Below, piece after piece: positions 49,309 to 61,992 of a stretch of 64,000 nucleotides of DNA. The notes beneath the pieces are model-generated. The model was not told the origin of the DNA, did not search any database, and saw only the letters and a list, made by a program, of their open reading frames with translations. Positions within the stretch are counted from its first letter, which is position 1. The number at the start of each line of letters is the position of its first letter. The stretch comes from Sinonovacula constricta (lineage: Eukaryota; Mollusca; Bivalvia; Cardiida; Solecurtidae). Location: positions 29,255,843 to 29,319,842 of the forward strand of contig CM017555.1 in the NCBI GenBank assembly GCA_007844125.1. The letters run 5' to 3'. The position numbers were made by a program, and so were the translations under genes.

Positions 49309-52300
49309 TTAGTCTCCAGTATCTGCCTCATTTGTAGGGATATTGTCTTCTTACTTCTTGTTAAAACGCAGACACTCGCCACTCCGCCACTAAGTACATT
49401 TAAAATATATTATTGACGTAAGATTTTCTTTTCAGGGGAAGTATAATGTTCCTAAAGCAATCAGTCATTGTCAGATAATTCAAAGCATGGCAAGTCTTGT
49501 TCCGTCTCAACATATCCATATCAAGGCATCTTTTAAAAGAGCTCCATAAATCAAACCTTCCTTATGAATGTAGTTATGTATAGACATAATGTAGAAACAT
49601 GACCGTTCCAGGATCGATTTCTTAATTTCCTCATATAAGACCTTATGTTGACATTCATCTGCTTAGTTTGCCATCAGTTATAAACAAAGATGGTTGTAGA
49701 TCAAACATCAGACCAGAGTGTATTATGTGAGGTTATACAGCTGAGAACGCTGGCGTGTGTAATCTGAAAGCAATATTACAGTGAAAAAAAAGAAAAGATA
49801 ACTTCAACTTTTTGATATGCCATTTTATAGAATGGAAACACCATTTTGAAAATGCAAAACTCATGACGTCTACTTTTTACATTATCGAAATTGAAACAAT
49901 GTCAAATATTAATACATTCCAACTGTGCGAGACATACAGTAGATCAAAAAAAAATTCTATATATCTGGCGTACTTCAGCAATTTACACAGCATCAATATC
50001 ATAATCATCATCATAATCATCATCATAATCCTCCTCCTCCTCCTTCCTATTTTACTCCTCTCCCATCATCATCAGCACCCTCATCAACACCGACAACAAC
50101 AAAACAACATAATCAGCAACAGAAACCCAGTGACTTTTTGAATCATTGTGAGTCAACAGTGTTTGTATATATGTCCATGTGCATTTTTATACAGATCAAA
50201 TAAACAATGTTTTGTGATAATACAATACGATACTCTTATAAAATGCTAAACTCACCCACATCTCAGGTTTCTTATGTAACATCCTTCTAGAAGTCAACCT
50301 TCTCTTACCTGCCTATCGAAAGAAACGCAATATCATGAACAGTTGGGTTTCTGCGACAGATCACGCCAAGAACTGTGTAAGACTTAGTAGTGGGTATATC
50401 CGTGTAAAAATTAACCTGATATACTGTAAAATATACGTCAGGATTACATGTTTCCAGACTTTAGATAGTTTGTATGACCGTTTTTATCCAATTTAAACAC
50501 TTATTATTTTTTCATTATAATCTTTAAATATAAAGTGCGACAGTTTTTTTTTCTCGATGTCGAGACTCCGTTTATTTCTCTTGTCAAGTATTAATTTAGA
50601 TATTTTCTTCATTACCACTTGTCATGAACCTGTAATATGTTTGGCAGGATAAAATTGATACTAATGGCAGCGAATGCGCGTTAACTTTGCGTATTGAATT
50701 AACGTATTATTTTCCAACGAACGAAACTAGTAACTACTGTAGTGTTTTTTTGTTCTAAACCTACCTTAAACAAGTTTTCCACTGATTGAGTCAGAGCCTC
50801 AGAGGTAACAGACCTGTCCCAATAACAAACAAGAATATTTGGGGAGAAATTGCCCCCAACTGAAGAAGGAAATTAGATTCACGTGGCGGGAAAGAACATG
50901 ATCAGTGGCCCAGCAATCACTTTGAGTTAAAGGGGAATGCAGTTCAAGCAAATTTGTCTTGTGCGGGTTTTTATATGATCAAAGAAGGAAATAAAATGGG
51001 ACTTGGACAATAGTCAAGCGGAGTTTAATCTTAAGCGTGTTTGTCATAACGAAGTTCAACTGTAAGGTGTAAATGTGTATTGTTATAAGTTGATAAAGAT
51101 TGAATATACTTGAGAATAAGGTTTTAATCTGACTTTTTTAGCAACACATTTACTTAGATGCAGCTTATTTTAAACTGCCTAGAGCAGACGCGTAAAAATA
51201 CATGTCAGCTTATAAATGCAATGCACTCGATCAAAGAAACCGCCAAGAAAGAACGGAACATTGAAATTTTGATTATCGTTGAACAATTATAGTCAAACCA
51301 TATGACTCTACTGAATGCATTAGACAGCACATACATGTCAGCACTTAAACTTGCCATTTCATCCTTTTAAGGGCTGAAACACTAAAACTGAGCGTGTCTA
51401 GCATTAATGCGTACCTCACAAACTACACGTAGAACATAAACAACATGTAAATTTCCGACCGCAATCCAAATTGAAAGCGATTCATTAATAATGACATAAT
51501 CAAAATAATTACTTGCGTTAATATGTGTATGTTAGGAAGAAGTATAAATATAGTTAATTTTTGCATTGACATATATGTATATCTGACATGTTTTTCTATA
51601 TTCCTTAATTACAAGGATGGTGATTGTGTCGGCCATTTTATAATATTAGCAACCACTGAGCATTCCAATTAACATCTGGTGGGGTAAATAAGACACATCT
51701 TGTGTAAGTGGTGAATTTTGTTATGTACCTTGGGTTTCGAACTGGAACCTCATGGCAAGCAGATTAATTAAACATTAATGTTAATGGTAAGGTACATTCT
51801 TTACATGTAGCCATTTTAGATAGTTACGGTCAATACATATAGACATATACAAAAATATTGAACCTGGTACAGACATTTTTGTCTTGTATAAAATGTACAG
51901 GAGCAGTGGAGACAGAAACAGTTGTGAATAATTTTGGTTGAATTAATTATACAGCAGATAGTTAATGTTGTCAAAAACAAGCCAACGCGAAACATATTTG
52001 AAAAGTTTTGAGTCTTTGAATTACGCACACTTTTTGAAATTGTTTATATATCTACATCCTCGTTTTGTTCTCTGTCATCCATCTCTTTCACGGAGTCTAC
52101 ATTAATCCTGACTTATAGTTTCTGAGCTTGAAAACGTCAAAGTCAATGTTGAGGTCAATAGAAGAAGATATAAGTGTCTCTGTATTATGCCTGAAGTAAA
52201 TATTGTCTAAATTAACAAAATTTTGTATAGATTAATCCTGAAGAAGTGTTTAGTTGTATAGTAAATATGCTGGATGTAAATATAATTTGTCTGGGATCAA

Positions 52301-52548
52301 AGATGTCTAGACTTGTCGGATTTATGTCAATAACACCAGACTGTGGATGATCCATTCACTGGTCTTGAAAGTTTCGTTTGCCTCTGAAAATATATCCATC
52401 TATTAGAAAAAAAATGTTCAAAATGTATTTTTAAGATAGGAAGCTTTTATCTCTGAATTTATAGGTTAAACTTAAAATACGTGAGTAGAAATATAGAAAA
52501 ATATATAAGGCTAAATTATAATGGAATTATAATTGAGTAGGTAAATAA

Positions 52549-52795
52549 GAAAAAGTCCTATCAAAATTTCTACCGATATTTAAATTTTATCTACCAGTAG
52601 ACAAAGGCAAACAAGGTAAATGTAAATGTAACAAAAACACATTTGTGTTTGTGGAGCGCTCCAACCTCGCACTTCCTGAAGGTTTTTCTATCAAACAAAC
52701 AGTGTAAATAACAATATACCGTCAAAGTGAAACAACTAACAGTAAGCACCTGCATCGGGAGTTAAAACAGATACAATGAACTTATATAAAACATG
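52549..52795 (-). mobile_element. GTCGG-core repeat with core deleted (block b, copy 3)
   Basis: Matches the copy 1 element at 32172-32510 at both ends, but about 140 bases including the core and part of the head are replaced by a short ACATTTGTG junction. The copy 4 equivalent (60671-60917) has the same deletion, so copies 3 and 4 share an ancestor after the split from copy 1. Confidence 0.65.
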
Positions 52796-53264
52796 TTAAC
52801 ATATTAAACAGTTCAAAAATACATAACGTTAGCATAATAAACCGTTAAAAAATCATAAATTATTAAGAATACCAATCTCGTTCAGGAAGCAAACAAGTTT
52901 AGGACACTGTCTTAAATAGTTCGTACATGTTATTGTCATTAATATATTTTTCCTTGCAAGGAACCACCGACAGTTAACCATATTTTATAACATTGTATGA
53001 TGACCGACAATATTCGATGTAAGTATATTGTATTTTAATAGCTAATTGTGACAATACAGGGATAAAAATGAAATGTAAACATCAAACATGGACAATTTAA
53101 TCGAGATTAATCCCTATGTACACTGGCTGTGTCATGATTAGAAGGAAAAATAGGTAATCGGGTTCTTCCATGTTTTGATTAAAACACGTGGACTATTGGC
53201 ATTGCAACAGAACAAGAAAGTACATTGGAAGTGAAGCGTATTTAATATTTATATATCTCAAAAT

Positions 53265-53860
53265 GCGTATGACATTGAAGATATTAGACAAAGTACCGGT
53301 ACGTACACATATATCCAACGTTCACGCAGCTATAGTCCCCCAACTTTTACCTGCTGATGCTCTGTCTGGATGAGACACTGTTGGTTAAATTAATGGTATT
53401 GGAAAAGCAAAAATTGTTAAACAGCTAGAGGGAATATTCAACCTTGACAGTATTGGAAGCAGACATGAAAGGTGTGTTGTCGGAGGCCACTTGTTTTATT
53501 GCTGCCTGTTATGGTAAGAGAGAAAACTTTGCCACCAACAACTGAATCATTTGTTGAGAAGGTAAAAATGGCCCATTACCAAGCATCGTTCGGCGCAGTG
53601 CATTGGATCCTGATTCACCTTGCATGAATCCAAATATGTATGGATTGAGCAAAGATCGGAAGTCCAGAGTGCTCATCCCGACAATCAACCTTGCTGACAA
53701 ACCTCCAGCCCCAACATACCTCTTGCAGCTGATATGCTGCAGTTGTTCGTCAAAACTATCAGGTGCAACTTCTCAGTGTGGCTGCTGCTTAGCACACCTT
53801 TCATGCACAATATTTTGCTCATGCAAACAAACAAAGGACTGTCAAAATAAATGGACATGA
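53265..53860 (+). pseudogene. ALSG(C)DTVG / Cys-rich family pseudogene (block b, copy 3)
   Basis: Reads LKILDKVPVRTHISNVHAAI, then LLPADALSG, TGA for the expected Cys, DTVG, and after several frame changes LPPTTESFVEKVKMAHYQAS. Then an 85-codon frame (53603-53860) gives DPDSPCMNPNMYGLSKDRKS, LIPTINLADKPPAPTYLLQL and a tail with CCSCSS, CGCC, LSCTIFCSCK and DCQNKWT before TGA. The cysteine pattern resembles CXC-type metal-binding tails. The N-terminal part of the family is missing, and the ~90-base stretch kept in copy 1 is deleted. Confidence 0.65.
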
Positions 53861-55193
53861 TAAAGAACCTATTTATACAAAAGCATAATGTGCTGACTAT
53901 TTTGGGGTCTACTTAGCCGGCATACCGACTCACATACATGCACTCGTATACAAGTGCAAATAGAAATTTGTTTTATCACACACATCCTGAGGATAATACT
54001 ATTCTAAATAAAATGTGAGTTAACTCAGACGCACAAAAAGGTAGTAAAACATTATTGTGAGACATCGTGTTTGTAGTCTAATTTACCACACTGTGGTGTC
54101 ATTAAGTGTACAAGTCAATTCGCTTTATGGCTAACAAGTCTGAAGATAAAATGAAGAGACATTATTATGGTTGTATTATGTTATTATTTCCCCTCCATTA
54201 TATCAACGTGATTCAAGCACTTCTGCAGAAAGTGGCCAGAAGCAAGCGAACAAGGCGGTGACTGTGGGGTTTGTTTTTTTATGATTAATGTCTTGTCTAT
54301 TTTGTTTTTCTTGTTTTTGTTGTTGTTGTTGTTTGTTGTTGTTGTTTTACGCTAACATAAATCAGGCCTTACTGTTCGATTAATCATTTGACCTTGTCAT
54401 ATTTGTCGTATTGTTTATTTATTCATGGCTGCGGCGGGAATGTAAGCAGTTGCTATGTTTGGATACTAGACAAAGACATAGTATAACCGGTTCACATGAA
54501 CTACAGCGGCTGAGACTACGATTGTCGGTTCATTTAGCTTTTTTCTAATATTCAAGAAATGTAATTTTGTGAAGCAGGTGATATACTTATGTTATGCTAA
54601 TAAAATATATTTAAAAGATAAAATATTGAATACCAAACATTTTATTTTTTGCGTTTGCTCTAACATATGCATATATCTACACGACAGTGTGCCCGCTCTT
54701 GTATGTATACATGTATTGTAAACCTTTATATATTGAAAGCTGCAGCTCTGGAATGTATACACATGGTTTACTGTTGATTCTTAAATAGGGACATTTTCCG
54801 GGATGGGTATATTAATTATAACATTAAACACAAACTTTCACGGTGTAGATGTCTTATGTGTTTTACTGTATCCTTCTATTTAACAAATATACTTCTTTGA
54901 ACAAAGGAGTTGTATAATTAATGAAAATAAAAATGTGTACACAGCTTGAAGTTTTTTATATAAATACAAGAATTTATATTAGCCAATGCTATCATACAGC
55001 TTTGAATAAATGAGGTAGCAAGCACCAGATGGCTGCTGCGTAAACCACAATAATGGCGTGCCTTTGGTTAACAAAACAATATTATCCTTTCGTTAAGCTG
55101 CATTAAGCTTAATAATACGTTCGTGTATCATAACACTTTGTGACAGGGAAGCAATTTGGCAACGTTGTTTGTATGGCTGCTCTACAATTACAG

Positions 55194-55336
55194 TAAAAAG
55201 GATGCATTATAACGAGGAACGCGTGGAAAACTTTACCAAAGACAAATATGAAGAAATAATACGACATTTGTCTGATTTGTCTGAAAACAAGACCATAACT
55301 AGGTTTATGCGTAATTACGAAGCTAAAGACAGCTGA
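55194..55336 (+). pseudogene. candidate exon, charged frame, uninterrupted (block c, copy 3)
   Basis: The only copy without internal stops: ATG at 55202, MHYNEERVENFTKDKYEEII, RHLSDLSENKTITRFMRNYE, AKDS and TGA at 55334; the frame is open for about 39 codons before the Met. GAA replaces the TAA of copies 1 and 2. Because downstream frame 55868-56030 in the same copy is broken, I still class it as part of a decaying locus. Not recognised. Confidence 0.35.
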
Positions 55337-55867
55337 TTTACAACAGAGCCTTGTCTGAAATATAACTAAGCTCAAGGATTATGGTCGTATGTAGCTTGTA
55401 TCTAAGTATTGACTGTAGTGACAATATGAAAGATATTTTGAGCGATGACCTTATATGTACCTGATATAATTAAAAATGTTCAATTTGTAAATTGTTTTAC
55501 TTGAATCGAGAACTGTTTTCAATTCGTCCATTTAGTCAAATGTGTGTGTACGTAGATTTATTTCATTAATACATACCAATCAAAGTACTGCTCCAATTAA
55601 TTTTAAAAAGTAATTAATGCCGATTTCATTGATCATCATAAAGCTCAAATTTGAAAATTACTGATACTTAAAACCGGGTGTATATGTGTTTAAATTTTAG
55701 AATATATGCTATAGGCTTAAACGTCTATACTACATGTGTTACGAACGATAATTTACTGCCTTATCTGAAACTGTTGTTCTTTTCTGACTATCATAGCTCC
55801 AAATGTGCTTATATTCAATAAATGGTTAGAACATATGTGTGGATTTTTGTTTCACCTGGCTATGCAG

Positions 55868-56030
55868 CGCATTTAATCAAATTACCAACCGATTTTTTCT
55901 GCCTGTATATTATGTGTCATTGGCAGTTGCCTATATTCATGGCCAATTGCAATCAGACCTCACATCTGTACTGCCAGCCATTCATAGCACATACATTCCA
56001 ACCCGTAAATCAGACTTCGATGTTAACTAG
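55868..56030 (+). pseudogene. candidate terminal exon, broken (block c, copy 3)
   Basis: Same frame as 46499-46682 after an acceptor-like TTTCACCTGGCTATGCAG. It ends early because CAG became TAG after SDFDVN, and one extra T follows. Otherwise it differs from copy 2 by only a few bases. Confidence 0.35.
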
Positions 56031-56342
56031 GAATTGCTACACCCAGTTGTAAGTTTGCCTTCAGATAACAGCGACTGTTTAAGCTATCTGACATCTTTGA
56101 TTTTACTCAAAGAACATGTATTGATATATTGTTGATATATTATGTTGTAGTGTGGTGTTGTTGTGGGTTTTTTTTCTAATTAAAAGAATGAAAATTACAA
56201 ATTCATGTACATTCATGATATTGAATTTAATCTTATCTCAAGTTTAAATATATGGAAATGAGGTAGCCCCAGCTAAAGTCTGGATTTCACTGGCCATCCT
56301 ACAAGCACATTCGAGCTCCCGTATAAGCATACGCTTCATAAG

Positions 56343-56457
56343 TAAATTGATATGGCAATTCCGAAACTGCAAGCCTGGGGCCTTTTCAAACCAGTCGGTT
56401 CTTTTGCGAACTGACCGTTGCAAGGCTGTTACTTATTTCTTTTTGTGTATAATATTA
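56343..56457 (+). mobile_element. GTCGG-core repeat cut by the block c/a junction
   Basis: Matches 46983-47094 of copy 2 to ATAATATTA, then switches to ATAATGAACATTGTCG of block a. The rest of the repeat body and all of block d are missing. Confidence 0.6.
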
Positions 56458-56659
56458 ATAATGAACATTGTCGTAACATATAATGTTTTGTTGTTGATGT
56501 CTTTTTTGTGTGCGTGTGTTTCGTTGTTGTTGTTGTTTTTGTTGTTCTTTCTGATTCAGGATTCTACGTTTCCGTTTATTCTACAGCCCAATGTGTAAGT
56601 AATCTGGATATACATTATCTTATTATGATATTATTACGACGTCAACCTGTTTTCTTCAG

Positions 56660-56708
56660 GAGGTGATCATAATGCCGGCGAAAGTTCGTCTTTATTTGTT
56701 GATTTTGG
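56660..56708 (+). CDS. candidate signal-peptide exon (block a, copy 4)
   Basis: Copy of 28222-28270. The acceptor (CCTGTTTTCTTCAG), ATG at 56672, frame MPAKVRLYLLIL and donor-like G|GTACGT are all kept; the unspliced frame ends at TAG 56759. A single I-to-V difference separates the two exon frames. If expressed, it could supply the secretory start of a gene reading into blocks b and c of copy 4. Confidence 0.35.
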
Positions 56709-58017
56709 GTACGTGGCTTCAGCTTTATGCAAAGTGTAAAGCCTGTCTGCGTTTGATTTAGAAACATGACAATGCGACGGATACTTCGTTTGATTGTTAA
56801 CGGGTCGTCAGTTACAATGTAGTCTACAAAGCAATACCAATTGCCATTGTGATAAGCCTGACGTATTTTATTATGTGTTTTGTGTTTATGTGAATTTGTA
56901 TATACAAATATGCAAAATTGTTTACAATTTTCTTTATCCCGACTGTCTATATATTTGTATATCTAGTTATTTATTACTTAATTAGTCAAGCCTTTATGTG
57001 TCGGCTCTCTGTTAATGGGGCTCGTGAATCAAAGCCCCAAATACCGATTTTTTCTTATACCAACATACATGTAGTTTATTGGTGTTAGTTTATGGTGTCT
57101 TCTTTTTCTGGGATGTACAAAATGTACATAGGTTCAAACGCAACCTGGCACTTAAATGATGTCCTTATTATAAACACCCCATTATTTAAAAAAAAAATGT
57201 TTAGATCAGATTTTATATACTGATTTGAACAATAGCATTGTAATCTCTATAAAAAGTATTGCCATTCATACACAGAATAATTCTTACTTTCAACTTATTA
57301 TCGTTTTGAGAATTATACAGAAAAGTATTGAGGCAAATAGATATTGTGAACAGACAAATTCGACTGAGGTTAAAATCACTTGATGGCTGCTATTATGATT
57401 GGGATCGTTTTAGAAACAAATAACTATGTTTCATTCAACTACACGCAGCTAACTAAACCATGTGCACTTGATAAAGTTGTTTGACGTTGTCTACTTTAGA
57501 AATCATTTTGTTATAAAGTTTGAACCAAAAAAAAAGTTACTGTTAAAATGAAACATCGAATAACACGTTAAAACATTAACGAAAAAGAAATGTTATATTA
57601 AGGCAAGTTGGTCTAGAAGCTTAAATTTAAATGCAGACATTAAATTTATACCTATATTTGCGCGCAGCAGACAACCATTTTACAATTGTATGAAATATAA
57701 TTAAGCTCAATGTTATTTTCTTATTTTTGATACTCCACAATGTAAGCTTTTCCCGGAAAAAAAACAACAAGGAAAGCTTTTTTTATGCGAGTATCTATGA
57801 ATTATCCACGAATTTAACATATCTTTACTGAATCTTGCACACACGGGATTTCTGTAAACCGTATGGTAAACGCGAACGATAAATATTAAACAGGCTACGT
57901 CTGTTTAAATGTCCCCAGTGCATGTATGATCGAATTTGCTTTTTACTTATGTCAGAAGAAAAAAATGTAGCATATTATTATTAGCATATATTATTGTAAA
58001 CATAATTATAAACTGAA

Positions 58018-58020
<3 letters not shown>

Positions 58021-58103
<83 letters not shown>
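58021..58103. repeat. expanded (TA)n tract (block a, copy 4)
   Basis: About forty uninterrupted TA units against about ten at the same place in copy 1 (29543-29562). The poly-Ile/Tyr minus-strand frames here come from the tract. Confidence 0.95.
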
Positions 58104-58105
<2 letters not shown>

Positions 58106-58130
58106 CACAAAAATGTTTGCGGAATACCGC

Positions 58131-58370
58131 TGTTTTGTTTTGTTCTGTTTTTGAAATGCATTGCAGATTGCAAAGACAAATAATGATCATTATAACAACG
58201 TCCAGCTTTATGGTGGAGAAAGACCCCAGGTACTTGTCTGAAGCACCGCAAGTCAGCTGGAAGACCTTCCCCCATTAAGTCAATCGCCAAGTACGGGGCT
58301 CGAACCCATGCGGCGGGAGGCTAAGTAGTAGGAGGAGTTACAAATCTGCGACTCTACCACTACGCCTCGA
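58131..58370 (-). mobile_element. tRNA-derived SINE (block a, copy 4)
   Basis: Same insertion as 29591-29828. The B box reads GGGTTCGAGCCCC here, matching the consensus better than copy 1 (GGGTACGAGTCCC), so this copy retains more of the original element. Confidence 0.8.
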
Positions 58371-60670
58371 AATAACTTGTCTTCAGGTGAGAATCAGTAA
58401 ATAATACATTTGAACTTCGTAATCTCAAAGTCGCTGGGTCATGGCAAAAATGTTTTGTATATTCCTTAAATGTCTAATTGTATGCGTTTAATTGTATGCA
58501 TTTTAGCTAAACATTTATATTTAAATAAAAGAAAAAATGTATTAATTTTATCTCTTTATTACACAGAAGCTAGTAATATTTGTCGTTCATCTGTCTTTTC
58601 ACTGCTAGACCCTTGAGTGATCCAGATATCCCCCAGGATTAAGATGGGTCCTTCTCTGAATTGCTCAGCTAGAGTATCGGGAGCTTTGTGAGACGTCATT
58701 TTGACAATGAAGCTATGGCATTTCGCGTTTAATATATATACCGTACAATCAACATTATTCACACAATCACGCTACCCTAAAACAATATGGTGGCATCTTT
58801 AATTGCCCCTACCCAAGCTTAAGACTAATTACTGATCACATTTCATACAGTAAACTGCCTTAATTGGCAATAATTCAAATCATATCATCGTTAACCTCCT
58901 CACGGGCTTATGCACGTGGGAAAGCTAATGTTAATTAACCTATGACGTCACGTTCCCACTTTGTCAAGCTTTCGCATGAATCTTCGAGTCAAGCTAGTCG
59001 GATTTATAAAAAAACATGATCAGGGGCCCAGCAATCACTTTGAGTTAAAGGGGAATGCAGCTCAAGCAAATTTGTCTTATGCGAGTTTTTATATGATCAA
59101 AGAAGGAAACAAAGTGGGACTTGGACAATAGTCAAGCGGAATTATCTCAAGCGTGTTTGTCATAACGAAGTTCAACTGTAAGGTGTAAATGTGTATTGTA
59201 ATAAGTTGATCAAGATTGAATATACTTGAGAATAAGGTTTTAATCTGACCTATTTAGCAATACATTTACTTAGATGCAGCTTATTTTAAGCTGACTAGAG
59301 CAGACGCGTGAAAAATACATGTCAACTTATAAATGCAATGCACTCGATCAAAGAAACCGCCAAGGTTATCAGTCTAGAAAGAACGCGACATTGAAATTTC
59401 GATTATCATTAAACAATTATAGTCAAACCATACAACTGTACTGATTGCATTAGACAGCACATACATGTCAGCACTTAAACTTGCGCTTTCATCCTTTTAA
59501 GGGCTGAAACACTAAAACTGAGCGTGTCTAGCATTAATGCGTACCTCACAAACTACACGTAGAACATAAACAACATGTAAATTTCCGACCGCAATCCAAA
59601 TTGAAAGCGATTCATTAATAATGACATAATCAAAATAATTACTTGCGTTAATATGTGTATAGTTAGGAAGAAGTATAAATATAGTTAATTTTTGCATTGA
59701 CATATATGTATATCTGACATGTTTTTCTATATTCCTTAATTACAAGGATGGTGATTGTGTCGGCTATTTTAAAATATTAGCAACCACTGAGCATTCCAAT
59801 TAACATCTGGTGGGGTAAATAAGACACATCTTGTGTAAGTGGTGAATTTTGTTATGTACCTTGGGTTTCGAACTGGAACCTCATGGCAAGCAGATTAATT
59901 AAACATTAATGTTAATGGTAAGGTACATTCTTTACATGTAGCCATTTTAGATAGTTACGGTCAATACATATAGACATATACAAAAATATTGAACCTGGTA
60001 CAGACATTTTTGTCTTGTATAAAATGTACAGGAGCAGTGGAGACAGAAACAGTTGTGAATAATTTTGGTTGAATTAATTATACAGCAGATAGTTAATGTT
60101 GTCAAAAACAAGCCAACGCGAAACATATTTGAAAAGTTTTGAGTCTTTGAATTACGCACACTTTTTGAAATTGTTTATATATCTACATCCTCGTTTTGTT
60201 CTCTGTCATCCATCTCTTTCACGGAGTCTACATTAATCCTGACTTATAGTTTCTGAGCTTGAAAACGTCAAAGTCAATGTTGAGGTCAATAGAAGAAGAT
60301 ATAAGTGTCTCTGTATTATGCCTGAAGTAAATATTGTCTAAATTAACAAAATTTCGTATAGATTAATCCTGAAGAAGTGTTTAGTTGTATAGTAAATATG
60401 CTGGATGTAAATATAATTTGTCTGGGATCAAAGATGTCTAGACTTGTCGGATTTATGTCAATAACACCAGACTGTGGATGATCCATTCACTGGTCTTGAA
60501 AGTTTCGTTTGCCTCTGAAAATATATCCATCTATTAGAAAAAAAAATGTTCAAAATGTATTTTTAAGATAGGAAGCTTTTATCTCTGAATTTATAGGTTA
60601 AACTTAAAATACGTGAGTAGAAATATAGAAAAATATATAAGGCTAAATTATAATGGAATTATAATTGAGT

Positions 60671-60917
60671 AGGTAAATAAGAAAAAGTCCTATCAAAATT
60701 TCTACCGATATTTAAATTTTATCTACCAGTAGACAAAGGCAAACAAGGTAAATGTAAATGTAACAAAAACACATTTGTGTTTGTGGAGCGCTCCAACCTC
60801 GCACTTCCTGAAGGTTTTTCTATCAAACAAACTGTGTAAATAACAATATACCGTCAAAGTGAAACAACTAACAGTAAGCACCTGCATCGGGAGTTAAAAC
60901 AGATACAATGAACTTAT
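60671..60917 (-). mobile_element. GTCGG-core repeat with core deleted (block b, copy 4)
   Basis: Near-identical to 52549-52795 including the same internal deletion. Confidence 0.65.
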
Positions 60918-61396
60918 ATAAAACATGTTAACATATTAAACAGTTTAAAAATACATAACGTTAGCATAATAAACCGTTAAAAAATCATAAATTATTAAGA
61001 ATACCAATCTCGTTCAGGAAGCAAACAAGTTTAGGACACTGTCTTAAATAGTTCGTACATGTTATTGTCATTAATATATTTTTCCTTGCAAGGAACCACC
61101 GACAGTTAACCATATTTTATATCATTGTATGAACACCGACAATATTCGATGTAAGTATATTGTATTTTAATAGCTAATTGTGACAATACAGGGATAAAAA
61201 TGAAATATAAACATCAAACATGGACAATTTAATCGAGATTAATCCCTATGTACACTGGCTGTGTCATGATTAGAAGGAAAAATAGGTAATCGGGTTCTTG
61301 CATGTTTTGATTTAAACACGTGGACTATTGGCATTGCAACAGAACAAGAAAGTACATTGGAAGTGAAGCGTATTTAATATTTATATATCTCAAAAT

Positions 61397-61992
61397 GCGT
61401 ATGACATTGAAGATATTAGACAAAGTACCGGTACGTACACATATATCCAACGTTCACGCAGCTATAGTCCCCCAACTTTTACCTGCTGATGCTCTGTCTG
61501 GATGAGACACTGTTGGTTAAATTAATGGTATTGGAAAAGCAAAAATTGTTAAACAGCTAGAGGGAATATTCAACCTTGACAGTATTGGAAGCAGACATGA
61601 AAGGTGTGTTGTCTGAGGCCACTTGTTTTATTGCTTCCTGTTATGGTAAGAGAGAAAACTTTGCCACCAACAACTGAATCATTTGTTGAGAAGGTAAAAA
61701 TGGCCCATTACCAAGCATCGTTCGGCGCAGTGCATTGGATCCTGATTCACCTTGCATGAATCCAAATATGTATGGATTGAGCAAAGATCGGAAGTCCAGA
61801 GTGCTCATCCCGACAATCAACCTTGCTGACAAACCTCCAGCCCCAACATACCTCTTGCAGCTGATATGCTGCAGTTGTTCGTCAAAACTATCAGGTGCAA
61901 CTTCTCAGTGTGGCTGCTGCTTAGCACACCTTTCATGCACAATATTTTGCTCATGCAAACAAACAAAGGACTGTCAAAATAAATGGACATGA
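61397..61992 (+). pseudogene. ALSG(C)DTVG / Cys-rich family pseudogene (block b, copy 4)
   Basis: Near-identical to the copy 3 pseudogene (53265-53860). Same TGA after LLPADALSG, same frame changes, and the same 85-codon Cys-rich end (61735-61992). Only a few substitutions distinguish them (for example near 61613 and 61636). Confidence 0.65.

Larger units (their letters stand above)
44711..50893 (+). repeat. duplicated unit, copy 2 (blocks c-d)
   Basis: Starts at GTCTGAAGATAAAATG, equal to 33737 of copy 1, and runs through block d to ACGTGGCGGGAA (copy 1: ACGTGGTGGGAA, ending 40520). Blocks a and b are missing. It retains the ~745-bp block c segment (about 46240-46984) that copy 1 lacks. It lacks about 145 bases near 37000-37145 of copy 1 and the ~757-bp segment with the CAATCG element. 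The right end joins directly to block b of copy 3. Confidence 0.93.
50894..56457 (+). repeat. duplicated unit, copy 3 (blocks b-c)
   Basis: Begins at AACATGATCAGTGGCCCAGC (copy 1: about 30553) and runs through block b and block c to ATAATATTA, where block a of copy 4 starts. From about 51370 it is almost identical to copy 4 at +8132; upstream of that the two differ clearly more. It lacks 5' block a and 3' block d. Confidence 0.93.

Noticed and set aside
53509..53700. 63-codon minus-strand frame identical in copies 3 and 4
   Set aside because: It is the reverse of the ALSG/Cys-rich family frame, which matches a known protein pattern on the plus strand.
55109..55375. 88-codon hydrophobic minus-strand frame present in several array copies as a conserved membrane protein
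   Set aside because: It lies exactly opposite the charged plus-strand frame, which is the more plausible coding strand. Apparent conservation is explained by recent duplication, and copy 2 breaks it with indels.
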